A stretch of 64,000 bases of DNA from positions 359,500 to 423,499 of the forward strand of contig NZ_LANA01000002.1 of NCBI RefSeq assembly GCF_012932795.1. The letters are read 5' to 3'. The position numbers and the translations under genes are program-made. This stretch comes from Candidatus Pelagibacter communis (GTDB lineage: Bacteria; Pseudomonadota; Alphaproteobacteria; Pelagibacterales; Pelagibacteraceae). The notes under the pieces were generated by a model. That model was not told the DNA's origin. It made no database searches and saw only the letters and a program-made list of their open reading frames with translations. This document shows, piece by piece, positions 8,753-16,648 of this stretch (position 1 is the first letter of the stretch; each line of letters starts with the position of its first letter).

Positions 8753-9124
8753 TTATCCTACTTTTGTAATTCCAATGTTTGAAACTTGTAAGGATTTGCT
8801 AAACTTTATTTTTTGATCATTATTAAGCTCAGAATATAATTTAACTAAAAAATTATAATTTACATTCATGTGACCTTCTTGAGATCTTTCAAGATTTATT
8901 AAATATTCAGAAAAATCTTCAAAAAAATAATTTACTGGAACTTTTAAATAATTTGCTAATTGAAGAAGTCTTATTGAGCTAACTCCATTAGTTCCTTTTT
9001 CATATTTTTGAATCTGTTGAAATGTAACGTTAATTGCCTTTGCTACTTTTGTCTGTGTAAGACCTAAAGCTAATCTTCTTAACTTTAATTTGTTACCTAG
9101 ATGTTTGTTAAAATTATCCTCCAT
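8753..9124 (-). CDS. XRE-family helix-turn-helix transcriptional regulator
   Basis: A 123-residue DNA-binding protein with a Cro/C1-type HTH over about residues 10-67; the core helices are QTKVAKAINVTFQQIQKYE (24-42). This is followed by a short C-terminal part without a recognisable ligand-binding domain. It resembles small alphaproteobacterial XRE regulators with the pattern LGLTQ...VTFQQIQKYEKG...NRI/SSIRL. Targets are unknown. It lies downstream of, and on the same strand as, the amino-acid transporter operon, 173 bases after aapP, with its own possible TTGACA -35 box and an inverted repeat against its ribosome-binding site. This suggests separate, perhaps self-controlled, expression. Confidence 0.9.
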   Translation of the reverse strand: MEDNFNKHLGNKLKLRRLALGLTQTKVAKAINVTFQQIQKYEKGTNGVSSIRLLQLANYLKVPVNYFFEDFSEYLINLERSQEGHMNVNYNFLVKLYSELNNDQKIKFSKSLQVSNIGITKVG

Positions 9125-9134
9125 TAAGACCCCT

Positions 9135-9178
9135 CTTAAAAGTTTGTTTAAAAAAAACCTATTGAACTAACTTTTAAG
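9135..9178 (-). promoter_or_regulatory. 10-bp inverted repeat abutting the regulator's Shine-Dalgarno
   Basis: Arms at 9135-9144 and 9169-9178 (CTTAAAAGTT / AACTTTTAAG) are perfect 10-bp complements around a 24-base loop. On the minus strand, the arm nearest the gene is followed at once by the strong Shine-Dalgarno GAGGGG and the ATG at 9124. It could be a leader hairpin that affects translation, or an operator for the XRE protein itself. Confidence 0.4.
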
Positions 9179-9214
9179 TGGTATCGCAATAGAAAAATTT
9201 ATTTATTTTAATGA

Positions 9215-9243
9215 ATAAGGTACAAAATTGCATATTGTGTCAA
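9215..9243 (-). promoter_or_regulatory. Possible promoter of the XRE regulator
   Basis: A perfect TTGACA -35 box is read on the minus strand at 9243-9238. The -10 region 17 bases further on is CCTTAT (9220-9215), a poor match. It would give a leader of about 85 bases that includes the inverted repeat at 9135-9178. Confidence 0.3.
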
Positions 9244-9297
9244 GCTATTATAGCTAGCCAAAGAAAAAAAACTTGTTGATCAGTATAGCAAAAATGC

Positions 9298-10032
9298 CTA
9301 TAAAATTTGGCTTAAGAAAAGCTTAGTTCGATCACTTTTGGGATTAGCAAAAAAGTCCTTTGTTGAGGCTTTTTCTACTATCATTCCTTCATCCATAAAA
9401 ATCATTTGGTCCGCAACTTCTTTGGCAAATCCCATTTCATGGGTAACAACAATCATTGTCATGCCTTCTTTTGCTAAATTAACCATTACATCAAGAACTT
9501 CTTTGATCATTTCTGGGTCTAGTGCTGATGTCGGCTCGTCAAATAACATTATTTTAGGCTCCATACAAAGTGCCCTAGCAATAGCAACACGTTGTTGTTG
9601 TCCACCTGAAAGTTGTCCTGGAAATTTTTGTGCTTGATCAAGTATCTGAACTCTTTCCAAATGTTTAAGAGCTAATTCTTCTGCTTCTTTTTTTGGCATT
9701 TTTTTTACCCAGATTGGTGCTAAAGTAAGATTATCCACAATGGATAAATGTGGGAATAAATTAAATTGTTGGAACACCATTCCAACTTCAGCTCTAACTT
9801 GTTCTATATTTTTAGTATCCTCAGAAATTTCTGTACCATCAACTATTATATTTCCTTCTTGATGCTCTTCTAGTCTATTTATACATCTGATTAATGTTGA
9901 TTTACCAGATCCTGAAGGTCCACAAACAACAATTTTTTCCTTAGGTTTAACTTCCAAATTAATTTCTTTTAGAACTTGAAAATCACCAAACCATTTATTT
10001 ACATTTTGAATTTGTATTATTGAATCTGACAT
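9298..10032 (-). CDS. aapP: General L-amino-acid ABC transporter, ATP-binding protein
   Basis: The ATPase that powers uptake of amino acids by the Aap/Bzt (YhdZ) system on the inner face of the cytoplasmic membrane. It has 244 residues. Walker A is GPSGSGKST (38-46), the Q-loop is [11 protein letters not shown], the ABC signature is LSGGQQQR (141-148), Walker B is [12 protein letters not shown] (161-172), and the switch His is in VVTHEMGFA. It follows aapM by 0-1 base and is last in the operon. Polar-amino-acid family assignment rests on sequence and on the two-permease operon structure. Confidence 0.96.
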   Translation of the reverse strand: MSDSIIQIQNVNKWFGDFQVLKEINLEVKPKEKIVVCGPSGSGKSTLIRCINRLEEHQEGNIIVDGTEISEDTKNIEQVRAEVGMVFQQFNLFPHLSIVDNLTLAPIWVKKMPKKEAEELALKHLERVQILDQAQKFPGQLSGGQQQRVAIARALCMEPKIMLFDEPTSALDPEMIKEVLDVMVNLAKEGMTMIVVTHEMGFAKEVADQMIFMDEGMIVEKASTKDFFANPKSDRTKLFLSQIL

Positions 10033-11304
10033 TTATCTATCTGTTTTATATTTTAATTCTAAACTTTGACTATATTTACTCATAGAATAACAAATAATCC
10101 AGAATATTATTCCAGCGAATACATAGCCTTCCATTGAAAAACCTAACCATTTTGGATTTGTTTTAGCTAAATTTAACATTCCCACTAATTCAAGCAAACC
10201 AACAACAAATATTAATGGTGTATCTTTAACTAAAGCAAGGAACGTATTTGCAATACCAGGTATCACAAGCTTTAAAGCTTGAGGTAATATTACTAAAAGA
10301 TGCAGTTTCCAATAACCCATTCCTAAGGATTTAGCAGCATCATATTGTCCTCTTGGGAGAGCTTGCAGTCCACCCCTGATAACTTCAGCAGTGTACGCAG
10401 CTTCAAATAAAGTAATTGCAACAATAACTCTAATTAATTTATCAACATATGTACCATCAGGCAAAAACATTGGAAACATTACTGCTGACATAAATAGCAC
10501 AGTAATTAAAGGTACTCCTCTCCAAAACTCAATAAATGACAGTGAAGAGTATTTAACTACAGATAAATCAGATCTTCTTCCAAGGGCTAACATCATTCCT
10601 ATTGGAAAACAGAAAATTAATGAAAAAAAAGACACTATAAAGGTTAATGATAAACCACCCCAAGCACCAGTTTCAACCCACTCTAAACCAAATTCTCCAC
10701 CAGAAATAAGATAATAAATTAATAAAAATGAGATTATTGGTAGAATAATAACATAATAAAAAGTTAAATATTTTTTGTATCTTAAGGGAAAAAAATAACC
10801 TGCTCCCATTAATACTAGAACTAAAATAAATGTTGTATTAACTCTCCATTGTTCAGCGTTAGGATACATTCCATACATAAATCTATTAAACCAAGTTTTA
10901 ATATAAACCCAACAAGCCCCTTCACCTGTGCAAGCTTCCTTACTATCCCCAATAAATGTTGCATCAAGAATGAACCAATTAAGTAGGGGTGCTACACTAA
11001 AAATTATTAGAATAATTATACCAATACTCAAAGCAGCATTAAAATTGTTAGTATTAATATTTTTATTTAGATTATCTAATAGTTTAATACCTGAAAATTC
11101 AATTCTAATTAAATAAAGTCCAAACATTCCAAAAATCACAGGTGTAAAAAAGCTGATAAAACCAGGTAAAAATGAAGTAATATTTTTTCCATAAAAATTA
11201 TTTAAACAAAAATCAAAAATACCTAAACAAAAAAATAATGCTCCTAATATTACAAATAAATTAAGGTTTTCTTTATTGGGTTTTAATAAATTTATATTTG
11301 TCAT
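10033..11304 (-). CDS. aapM: General L-amino-acid ABC transporter, permease protein (AapM/YhdY type)
   Basis: An inner-membrane permease of the Aap/Bzt system. It has the long N-terminal membrane extension typical of AapM and the C-terminal EAA loop (EVIRGGLQALPRGQYDAAKSLG) that docks the ATPase. I chose the ATG at 11304, giving 423 residues, over an upstream in-frame TTG at 11325. The ATG lies one base after the aapQ stop and has AGGA 8 bases upstream, whereas the TTG lies inside aapQ. The protein pairs with AapQ to form the heterodimeric channel. Confidence 0.94.
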   Translation of the reverse strand: MTNINLLKPNKENLNLFVILGALFFCLGIFDFCLNNFYGKNITSFLPGFISFFTPVIFGMFGLYLIRIEFSGIKLLDNLNKNINTNNFNAALSIGIIILIIFSVAPLLNWFILDATFIGDSKEACTGEGACWVYIKTWFNRFMYGMYPNAEQWRVNTTFILVLVLMGAGYFFPLRYKKYLTFYYVIILPIISFLLIYYLISGGEFGLEWVETGAWGGLSLTFIVSFFSLIFCFPIGMMLALGRRSDLSVVKYSSLSFIEFWRGVPLITVLFMSAVMFPMFLPDGTYVDKLIRVIVAITLFEAAYTAEVIRGGLQALPRGQYDAAKSLGMGYWKLHLLVILPQALKLVIPGIANTFLALVKDTPLIFVVGLLELVGMLNLAKTNPKWLGFSMEGYVFAGIIFWIICYSMSKYSQSLELKYKTDR

Positions 11305-11305
11305 C

Positions 11306-12451
11306 TTATTTTTCCTGTATAGCAATTCGTTTGTTATACCAGTTCATAAACAATGAAATAGTTAAGCTAATTGTCAAATAAGTGGCCATTGTAATTCCAA
11401 CGATTTCAATAGCTCTACCAGTTTGCATCATGGCTGTACCTGCAAAAACTAATACTAAATCTGGATAAGCTATCGCTGCTGCTAATGATGAATTTTTTGT
11501 TAAATTTAAATATTGGTTTGTTGTTGGTGGAATAATAATTCTCAATGCCTGAGGCATTATTACTAATTTCAAAACTTGGCTTGGTGTTAATCCAATAGAT
11601 GCCGCAGCTTCTTTTTGACCTTTACCAATACCTTGAATACCAGCTCTAACATTCTCAGCAATGAATGTTGCTGTATAAAGCGTTAATGCTAGTGTTAAAG
11701 CTATTAATTCAGGAGGTATACCTAATCCACCTTCATATGTGAATGACGTTAAAGCAAGTTGCTTTAATACAGGAAAACTCCATGTTAAATCTACTCCACC
11801 GACAATAAATGTTAATGCTGGCAATAAAACAAAAATGCCCAGTGATATTAAAAATTTTGGATACTGTTTACCCTCTTCTTCTTGCTTTTTTTGAGCAAAT
11901 TTATTGAAAAAATAAATAACAATCATTGCAAGAACCAAAGAAATCATAAATACATCAAAATTATTCCAAATGGGTGCGGGTGTATAAAAACCCTTAATAG
12001 TCATAAAAGAAGATCCAAATAATAATGGGGCGTCCTCTGGCATTGGTAACGCTCTTAGTGCAGCAAAATACCAAAAAAAGATCTGTAGTAATAAAGGAAT
12101 ATTTCTAAAAAATTCAATATAAAAACTAGCCGTTTTTCTAATTAAATAATTTGGTGAAAGTCTGGCAACGCCTATAACAGCACCTAAAAGTGTACAAAGT
12201 ATAATCCCAATAAATGAGACTAAAAGTGTGTTTAATAATCCTACCAGGTAGGCACGAGCATATGACATTGAACCATCGTAATCGATTAATGAAAATTGAA
12301 TATCAAATGATGCTTCTTGTTTTAAAAAACCAAAACCAAACTCAATACCTCTTGTATCCATGTTTTCTTGGGCATTCATTGTAAAAAAGCCAAAAATTAG
12401 GAGTATAAAAAGTAGTGTAAAAAATTGAGGAAGAATTTTTTTAAGCTTCAT
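11306..12451 (-). CDS. aapQ: General L-amino-acid ABC transporter, permease protein (AapQ/YhdX type)
   Basis: A 381-residue inner-membrane permease. It has an N-terminal membrane segment (about 9-25), a large periplasmic insertion, and a conserved C-terminal permease domain with the EAA loop ENVRAGIQGIGKGQKEAAASIG. The order substrate-binding protein, AapQ, AapM, AapP matches the aapJQMP/bztABCD operons of other alphaproteobacteria. It is separated from aapJ by 69 bases holding a strong stem-loop, so it is probably expressed at a lower level than aapJ. It is joined to aapM by one base. Confidence 0.95.
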   Translation of the reverse strand: MKLKKILPQFFTLLFILLIFGFFTMNAQENMDTRGIEFGFGFLKQEASFDIQFSLIDYDGSMSYARAYLVGLLNTLLVSFIGIILCTLLGAVIGVARLSPNYLIRKTASFYIEFFRNIPLLLQIFFWYFAALRALPMPEDAPLLFGSSFMTIKGFYTPAPIWNNFDVFMISLVLAMIVIYFFNKFAQKKQEEEGKQYPKFLISLGIFVLLPALTFIVGGVDLTWSFPVLKQLALTSFTYEGGLGIPPELIALTLALTLYTATFIAENVRAGIQGIGKGQKEAAASIGLTPSQVLKLVIMPQALRIIIPPTTNQYLNLTKNSSLAAAIAYPDLVLVFAGTAMMQTGRAIEIVGITMATYLTISLTISLFMNWYNKRIAIQEK

Positions 12452-12473
12452 AATATAGAAGAATATTTATAAA

Positions 12474-12500
12474 AAAAGGGCTAGTAAATCTAGCCCTTTT
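12474..12500 (-). terminator. Stem-loop between aapJ and aapQ (partial terminator)
   Basis: AAAAGGGCTAG (12474-12484) and CTAGCCCTTTT (12490-12500) form an 11-bp stem with a TAAAT loop. On the minus strand it is followed by a run of T. It lies directly downstream of the binding-protein gene and upstream of the permease genes. Stem-loops in this place commonly let most transcripts stop, or protect the aapJ message, so that binding protein outnumbers permease. The structure is seen; the effect is inferred. Confidence 0.75.
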
Positions 12501-12520
12501 TATTAATTTATAACTTTAAA

Positions 12521-13561
12521 TTATCTTGATGGTGGAACGTATAAAATACCACCTTTAGTCCACAATTGGTTTGGACCTCTGTCTGGTAAAATACCAGTGT
12601 CAGCTATATTTCTCTTATAACTTTCACCATAATTTCCAACTTGTTTGATAATTCTCAAGTTCCACTCATTATCTAAACCGAATGCAGCACCCATTTCACC
12701 TTCAGCACCAACTAATCTCTTAATTTGTGGGTTTTCTGAAGTTTTCATTGAGTCAGCATTAGCAGCAGTAATTCCATACTCCTCAGCTTCGATCATTGTG
12801 TTTAGAGACCATCTAACAATATCTTCCCATACAGCATCACCTTGACGAACAACCGGGCCTAATGGCTCTTTTGAAATCGTCTCAGGTAACACAATGTGAT
12901 CATCTGGATTAGACATTTTAGTTCTTTGAGCCGCTAAACCTGATTTATCAGTAGTGTAAGTATCACATCTACCTGCATCATAAGCAGCAACAACTTCGTC
13001 AGCTTTTTCAAAAGCTACCGGTGTGTAAGAAATTCCTTTTGAATTAAAGAAGTCTCTCATGTTTAACTCAGTAGTAGTTCCGATGTTTGTACATGCAGAA
13101 ATACCATTTTTGAATTGGCTTGTAGAAGTAATTCCAGAGTCTTTTCTAACCATGAAACCTTGACCATCGTAGAAGTTTACTCCAACGAAAGTAAGACCAA
13201 TGTCAGCATCTCTAGAAAGTGTCCAAGTTGTATTTCTTGATAAGATATCAATCTCACCAGAAGTAAGAGCTGTAAATCTTTCTTTAGCACTTAGTGGAGT
13301 GAACTTAACTTTGTTCGCATCACCTAATACTGCAGCAGCAACCGCTCTACATACATCAACGTCTACACCAGTCCAATTTCCAGCAGCATCAGCATTTGAA
13401 AATCCAGGTAGACCTTGAGATACACCACATCTTACAAAACCTTTTTTCTGAGTGTTTTTAAGAGTTTTTGACTTCTTAGCAGCCATTGTTTCTGTTGTAA
13501 AAGCAAACAGAACAGCAACCATAGCGACTAGAGAAGTTAATTGTTTTACGTATTTAAACAT
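12521..13561 (-). CDS. aapJ: General L-amino-acid ABC transporter, periplasmic binding protein
   Basis: Binds L-amino acids in the periplasm and delivers them to AapQ/AapM. It has 346 residues with a clear signal peptide (hydrophobic core about 10-25, likely cleavage after AMA near 28). The mature part follows the SBP family 3 pattern of AapJ/YhdW: RCGVSQGLPGFSNAD, GVDVDVCRAVAAAVLGD, and the hinge region DAGRCDTYTTDKSGL. The gene opens the operon behind a 170-base spacer with several dyads. Its codons are less A/T-rich than its neighbours, as expected for a strongly expressed gene. Confidence 0.97.
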   Translation of the reverse strand: MFKYVKQLTSLVAMVAVLFAFTTETMAAKKSKTLKNTQKKGFVRCGVSQGLPGFSNADAAGNWTGVDVDVCRAVAAAVLGDANKVKFTPLSAKERFTALTSGEIDILSRNTTWTLSRDADIGLTFVGVNFYDGQGFMVRKDSGITSTSQFKNGISACTNIGTTTELNMRDFFNSKGISYTPVAFEKADEVVAAYDAGRCDTYTTDKSGLAAQRTKMSNPDDHIVLPETISKEPLGPVVRQGDAVWEDIVRWSLNTMIEAEEYGITAANADSMKTSENPQIKRLVGAEGEMGAAFGLDNEWNLRIIKQVGNYGESYKRNIADTGILPDRGPNQLWTKGGILYVPPSR

Positions 13562-13588
13562 ATTTTATTCCTCTGTTTTTATTTATTT

Positions 13589-13651
13589 ATTTGTTAACAA
13601 ATAATTCAAATTGATTTGAATTAAATAGATTGTTTATCATTTTATCTATTT
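13589..13651 (-). promoter_or_regulatory. Three tandem dyads upstream of aapJ
   Basis: Three inverted repeats lie side by side 28-90 bases before the aapJ start: a 14-base palindrome ATTTGTTAACAAAT (13589-13602), a dyad with 9-base arms AATTCAAAT / ATTTGAATT around TG (13603-13622), and arms AAATAGAT / ATCTATTT at 13623-13630 and 13644-13651. This looks like an operator region. AT-rich DNA makes chance palindromes likelier, but three abutting ones are unusual. No known regulator site is recognised. Confidence 0.4.
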
Positions 13652-13731
13652 GATCAAAGTAAAATTGAAAAAATAGAACAGAAATATCTATATGTAGTAT
13701 TCTTATTTGTAAAGCTAATATATGTAGTTAA

Positions 13732-13808
13732 TGGTGCGCTCTGGTGGACTCGAACCACCGACCCTCGGTTTAGAAAACCGATGCTCTATCCAGCTGAGCT
13801 AAGAGCGC
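13732..13808 (-). tRNA. trnR: tRNA-Arg (anticodon TCT)
   Basis: A full 77-base cloverleaf on the minus strand. The acceptor GCGCTCT pairs with AGAGCGC, the anticodon stem is TCGGT/ACCGA with loop TTTCTAA (anticodon TCT, reading AGA/AGG), the T-arm GGTTCGAGTCC is present, and CCA is encoded. AGA is the main Arg codon in such AT-rich genomes. It lies between trkH and aapJ. Confidence 0.97.
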
Positions 13809-13842
13809 AAATAAAAATAATTAGTATATTTATAGTATGAAT

Positions 13843-15252
13843 TTAATTTTTAAAAAGGAATTTTTTACAGATAATTAACAAAGTTAGAAGCTCAAGACGA
13901 CCAACAATCATAAAGAAAATAAGACAATATTTTGCAAATGAATGTAAATCGTAGAAGCTAAAATCAGCAAGTCCATACATAGAAGAATTAACAGTATTCA
14001 TTAAAGTAAGGATTGATATTTTAAACGAATTTTCAAAATTTATATCACTTAAAGTTAATAAAAAAATTAGAAATAATAAAGTTAAAATTAATATTATTAC
14101 TGATAAAAAATATTTAAAAATTTCATCTGGCTTAAAAAATTCTTTAGAAAACAAATGTTTATTAATATAAACATTTTTAGGTCTGCTATAAGATAAAATT
14201 TCATTAATTGAATATTTAAATAATGAATAGATTTTTAAAAATCTAATTCCCGAGCTTGTAGAAAAAAAAGAGCCACCAATCATAACCAATAATAAAAAAA
14301 CAAAAGATAAACTTGTTGAATTATCACTTAAAGAAAAACCTATATTTGATACACTACTAGATAGGGATAAAAATAATTGTATAAAATTATTATCAAAATT
14401 AAAAAATGTAAAAAAAATAATTATCAAAGTTAAATAATAAAAAAATAAATGTATATCCTCATTAAAGAAATTAACATTATAGTTTTTGGCAAAAAATAGG
14501 TTGTAAATTAAAAAAATACTAAAAAAAGATGTCAACATAAGAACAGAAGTTACAATAATTTGATAATTATTTATCAAAATATTAGAAAGGTTATTAGAGG
14601 GTAAAAATCCCCCAGATGAGATAATGGTCATCGCTAAATTCAAAGAATTAAATAATCGAATACCAGATATATTAAGAACAATGAAGATTCCAAGTGTAAT
14701 AATTGAATATAATAAAAAAATTTTTAATGATTGTTTAAAAATCTCTGCATTATTAAAAGATATAAAATTAGTTAAAGACTTTTTAAAGCTATGATCAAAA
14801 ATATCTATTAATACTATAATAGAAAATAAAAAGTAAAGACCACCAACCCACTGAGAAGAACATCTCCACAAAATTAAACTTTGATCTATGTGATTAATAT
14901 TATCAAATACTGTAAACCCAGTTGATGTGAATCCAGAGATTGCTTCAAAATATGAATTAACAAAAGTTAAATTATATATACTAAAATAAAATGGTATTGA
15001 AATTAATAAAGGTAAAAAAAAATATCCCAAAAATATAGTAAGAATTTTTTGGTAAATAGTTGATTTTTTTACATTATCTTTTTTCAAAACATAAAATATT
15101 ATTGTTAAAAAAAATGATAAAATAAAAGTATAAAGGTAAGTATTTAAATTAAGATAAAGATTCAGGTAATATGAATATACAATATTAAAAAAAGAAAGGA
15201 TTGATATTACTCCACAAAAAACACTCAAATAAATGAGTTTAATATAATTCAT
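13843..15252 (-). CDS. trkH: Trk-type potassium uptake protein, membrane subunit
   Basis: A 469-residue polytopic membrane protein that conducts K+ into the cell with TrkA as its regulatory partner. The four selectivity-filter loops of the Trk/Ktr fold are visible in order: SGFTSTGFTVF, SSGGFLPS, SSVSNIGFSL and NTVNSSMYGL. The gene follows trkA by four bases on the same strand, so the transporter and its regulatory subunit are made together. It ends shortly before tRNA-Arg. The sequence is very rich in Phe, Leu, Ile and Ser, and is more divergent than trkA. Confidence 0.93.
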   Translation of the reverse strand: MNYIKLIYLSVFCGVISILSFFNIVYSYYLNLYLNLNTYLYTFILSFFLTIIFYVLKKDNVKKSTIYQKILTIFLGYFFLPLLISIPFYFSIYNLTFVNSYFEAISGFTSTGFTVFDNINHIDQSLILWRCSSQWVGGLYFLFSIIVLIDIFDHSFKKSLTNFISFNNAEIFKQSLKIFLLYSIITLGIFIVLNISGIRLFNSLNLAMTIISSGGFLPSNNLSNILINNYQIIVTSVLMLTSFFSIFLIYNLFFAKNYNVNFFNEDIHLFFYYLTLIIIFFTFFNFDNNFIQLFLSLSSSVSNIGFSLSDNSTSLSFVFLLLVMIGGSFFSTSSGIRFLKIYSLFKYSINEILSYSRPKNVYINKHLFSKEFFKPDEIFKYFLSVIILILTLLFLIFLLTLSDINFENSFKISILTLMNTVNSSMYGLADFSFYDLHSFAKYCLIFFMIVGRLELLTLLIICKKFLFKN

Positions 15253-15256
15253 TTAA

Positions 15257-16648
15257 TCAAATAGAGCTTATACGAAACATATTTTCAACTACATTGAAAA
15301 AATTTTTTTTTGCCAATAAAACAACAATATCCTCTTTTTTAAATACAAAGTTTGATCTAGGTATAACAACGTCAGCACCTCTTAAAACTGCTCCTATTCG
15401 TATTTCATCTGGTAGATTTGAATTCTTTAACTCTTTATTAATCAATTCAGAGCTTTCAATAATTTCTGCTTCAATAATTTCGTATTCTCCATTTAAAATA
15501 CTATAAGCATTTTCAATAGTTCCTTTATGAATATGTTTTAGTATACTTGATACAGTATTCATTCTTGGATCAATGAAGTCATCAATTTTTAATGAAGATT
15601 GTAGAAGACCATAGTTAGGTTTGTTGATTAATGACATTGTTCTTTTTTCATTTAAATCACTTTCATCTTTAACAAACTTTTCTACCAATACACTAACCAT
15701 CAAATTATCTTCATCATCATTTGTAAGGGCCAATACGGTTTGAGCTTCATCTATATTTGCTTCTATTAAAACTTCTTCATCCAAAGCATCACCGTTAATA
15801 ACAATTGTATCACTTAATTCACTTGCTATATATTCAGCTCTTTCTTTATCTTTTTCAATAATTTTAACTCTTGCAGAATCAAAACTTTCTTCAAGATTTT
15901 TAGCTAAATTAAATCCAATATTGCCACCTCCAACTATTAAGATTTTGTTGGATATTTTTTCATTATGCCCAAAAGCTATTAATGTCTCCTTCATTTGAGA
16001 TGCATTAATTATAACATAAGCTTTATCATTTTCTTTCATGATACTTGCTTTTTTAATTATGACGAACTTATCATTTCTAATTACACCAATAATATTAGCA
16101 TTCAAATTAGGAAATTTTTTTGTGATCTCATTAATCTTAATATCTTTTAAAGGACATTTTTCATTAATCAAAATTTCAAGTAATCTAATATTATTATTAG
16201 CAAAAGGGACGTTATCTAAGGCTCCTGGAGCTTCAAGTTTTCTTTGTATTGATTTGGCTATTTCGATTTCTGGAGAAATTATAACATCTATTGGTAAATT
16301 TTCTTTGTTATAAACTTTAGTAAATTTTGGATTTAAATAATCTTGAGATCTAATTCTAGCTATTTTTTTTTGAACATTAAATATTGAGAAGGCAATTTGA
16401 CAAATAAGCATATTTATTTCATCATTACGCGTTACCGCAATAATCATATCCGCTTCAGAAGCATTGGCCTTTTCTAAAATCGAAGGGTATGTAGCTTTAC
16501 CAACAATAGATTTTACATCTAGTGTCTCATCAATTTTTTGAATATCATCACTTGACTGATCAATTATTGTTATTGAATGACCTTGTTCACTTAAAATTTT
16601 AGCTATGGTAAAACCAACTTTTCCTGCACCACAAATAATTATATTCAT
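15257..16648 (-). CDS. trkA: Trk system potassium transporter, NAD-binding regulatory subunit
   Basis: A cytoplasmic regulatory subunit of the Trk K+ channel. It has 463 residues in two RCK repeats: the first Rossmann fold at GAGKVG (7-12) with VTRNDEINML, the second at GGGNIG (240-245) with LTNDDEDNLM. Each is followed by a TrkA-C domain (LPDEIRIGAVLRG in the second). It starts directly after the ntrX stop with no spacer and lies four bases before trkH. Linkage to ntrYX recalls the ntrYX-trkA order of other alphaproteobacteria. Confidence 0.96.
   Translation of the reverse strand: MNIIICGAGKVGFTIAKILSEQGHSITIIDQSSDDIQKIDETLDVKSIVGKATYPSILEKANASEADMIIAVTRNDEINMLICQIAFSIFNVQKKIARIRSQDYLNPKFTKVYNKENLPIDVIISPEIEIAKSIQRKLEAPGALDNVPFANNNIRLLEILINEKCPLKDIKINEITKKFPNLNANIIGVIRNDKFVIIKKASIMKENDKAYVIINASQMKETLIAFGHNEKISNKILIVGGGNIGFNLAKNLEESFDSARVKIIEKDKERAEYIASELSDTIVINGDALDEEVLIEANIDEAQTVLALTNDDEDNLMVSVLVEKFVKDESDLNEKRTMSLINKPNYGLLQSSLKIDDFIDPRMNTVSSILKHIHKGTIENAYSILNGEYEIIEAEIIESSELINKELKNSNLPDEIRIGAVLRGADVVIPRSNFVFKKEDIVVLLAKKNFFNVVENMFRISSI

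Noticed and set aside
8438..9124. tRNA-Cys/tRNA-Asn next to an XRE-type regulator as an integrated element or attachment site.
   Set aside because: No integrase, no direct repeat of a tRNA 3' end, and no foreign-looking genes. Both flanks are ordinary core genes.
11305..11325. Upstream TTG start for aapM.
   Set aside because: It lies within aapQ. The ATG at 11304 has AGGA 8 bases upstream and directly follows the aapQ stop.
13562..13731. A riboswitch (such as a glycine type) before aapJ.
   Set aside because: Only AT-rich palindromes are visible. No conserved G/C-rich aptamer core is seen, so I list the dyads as possible operator sites only.
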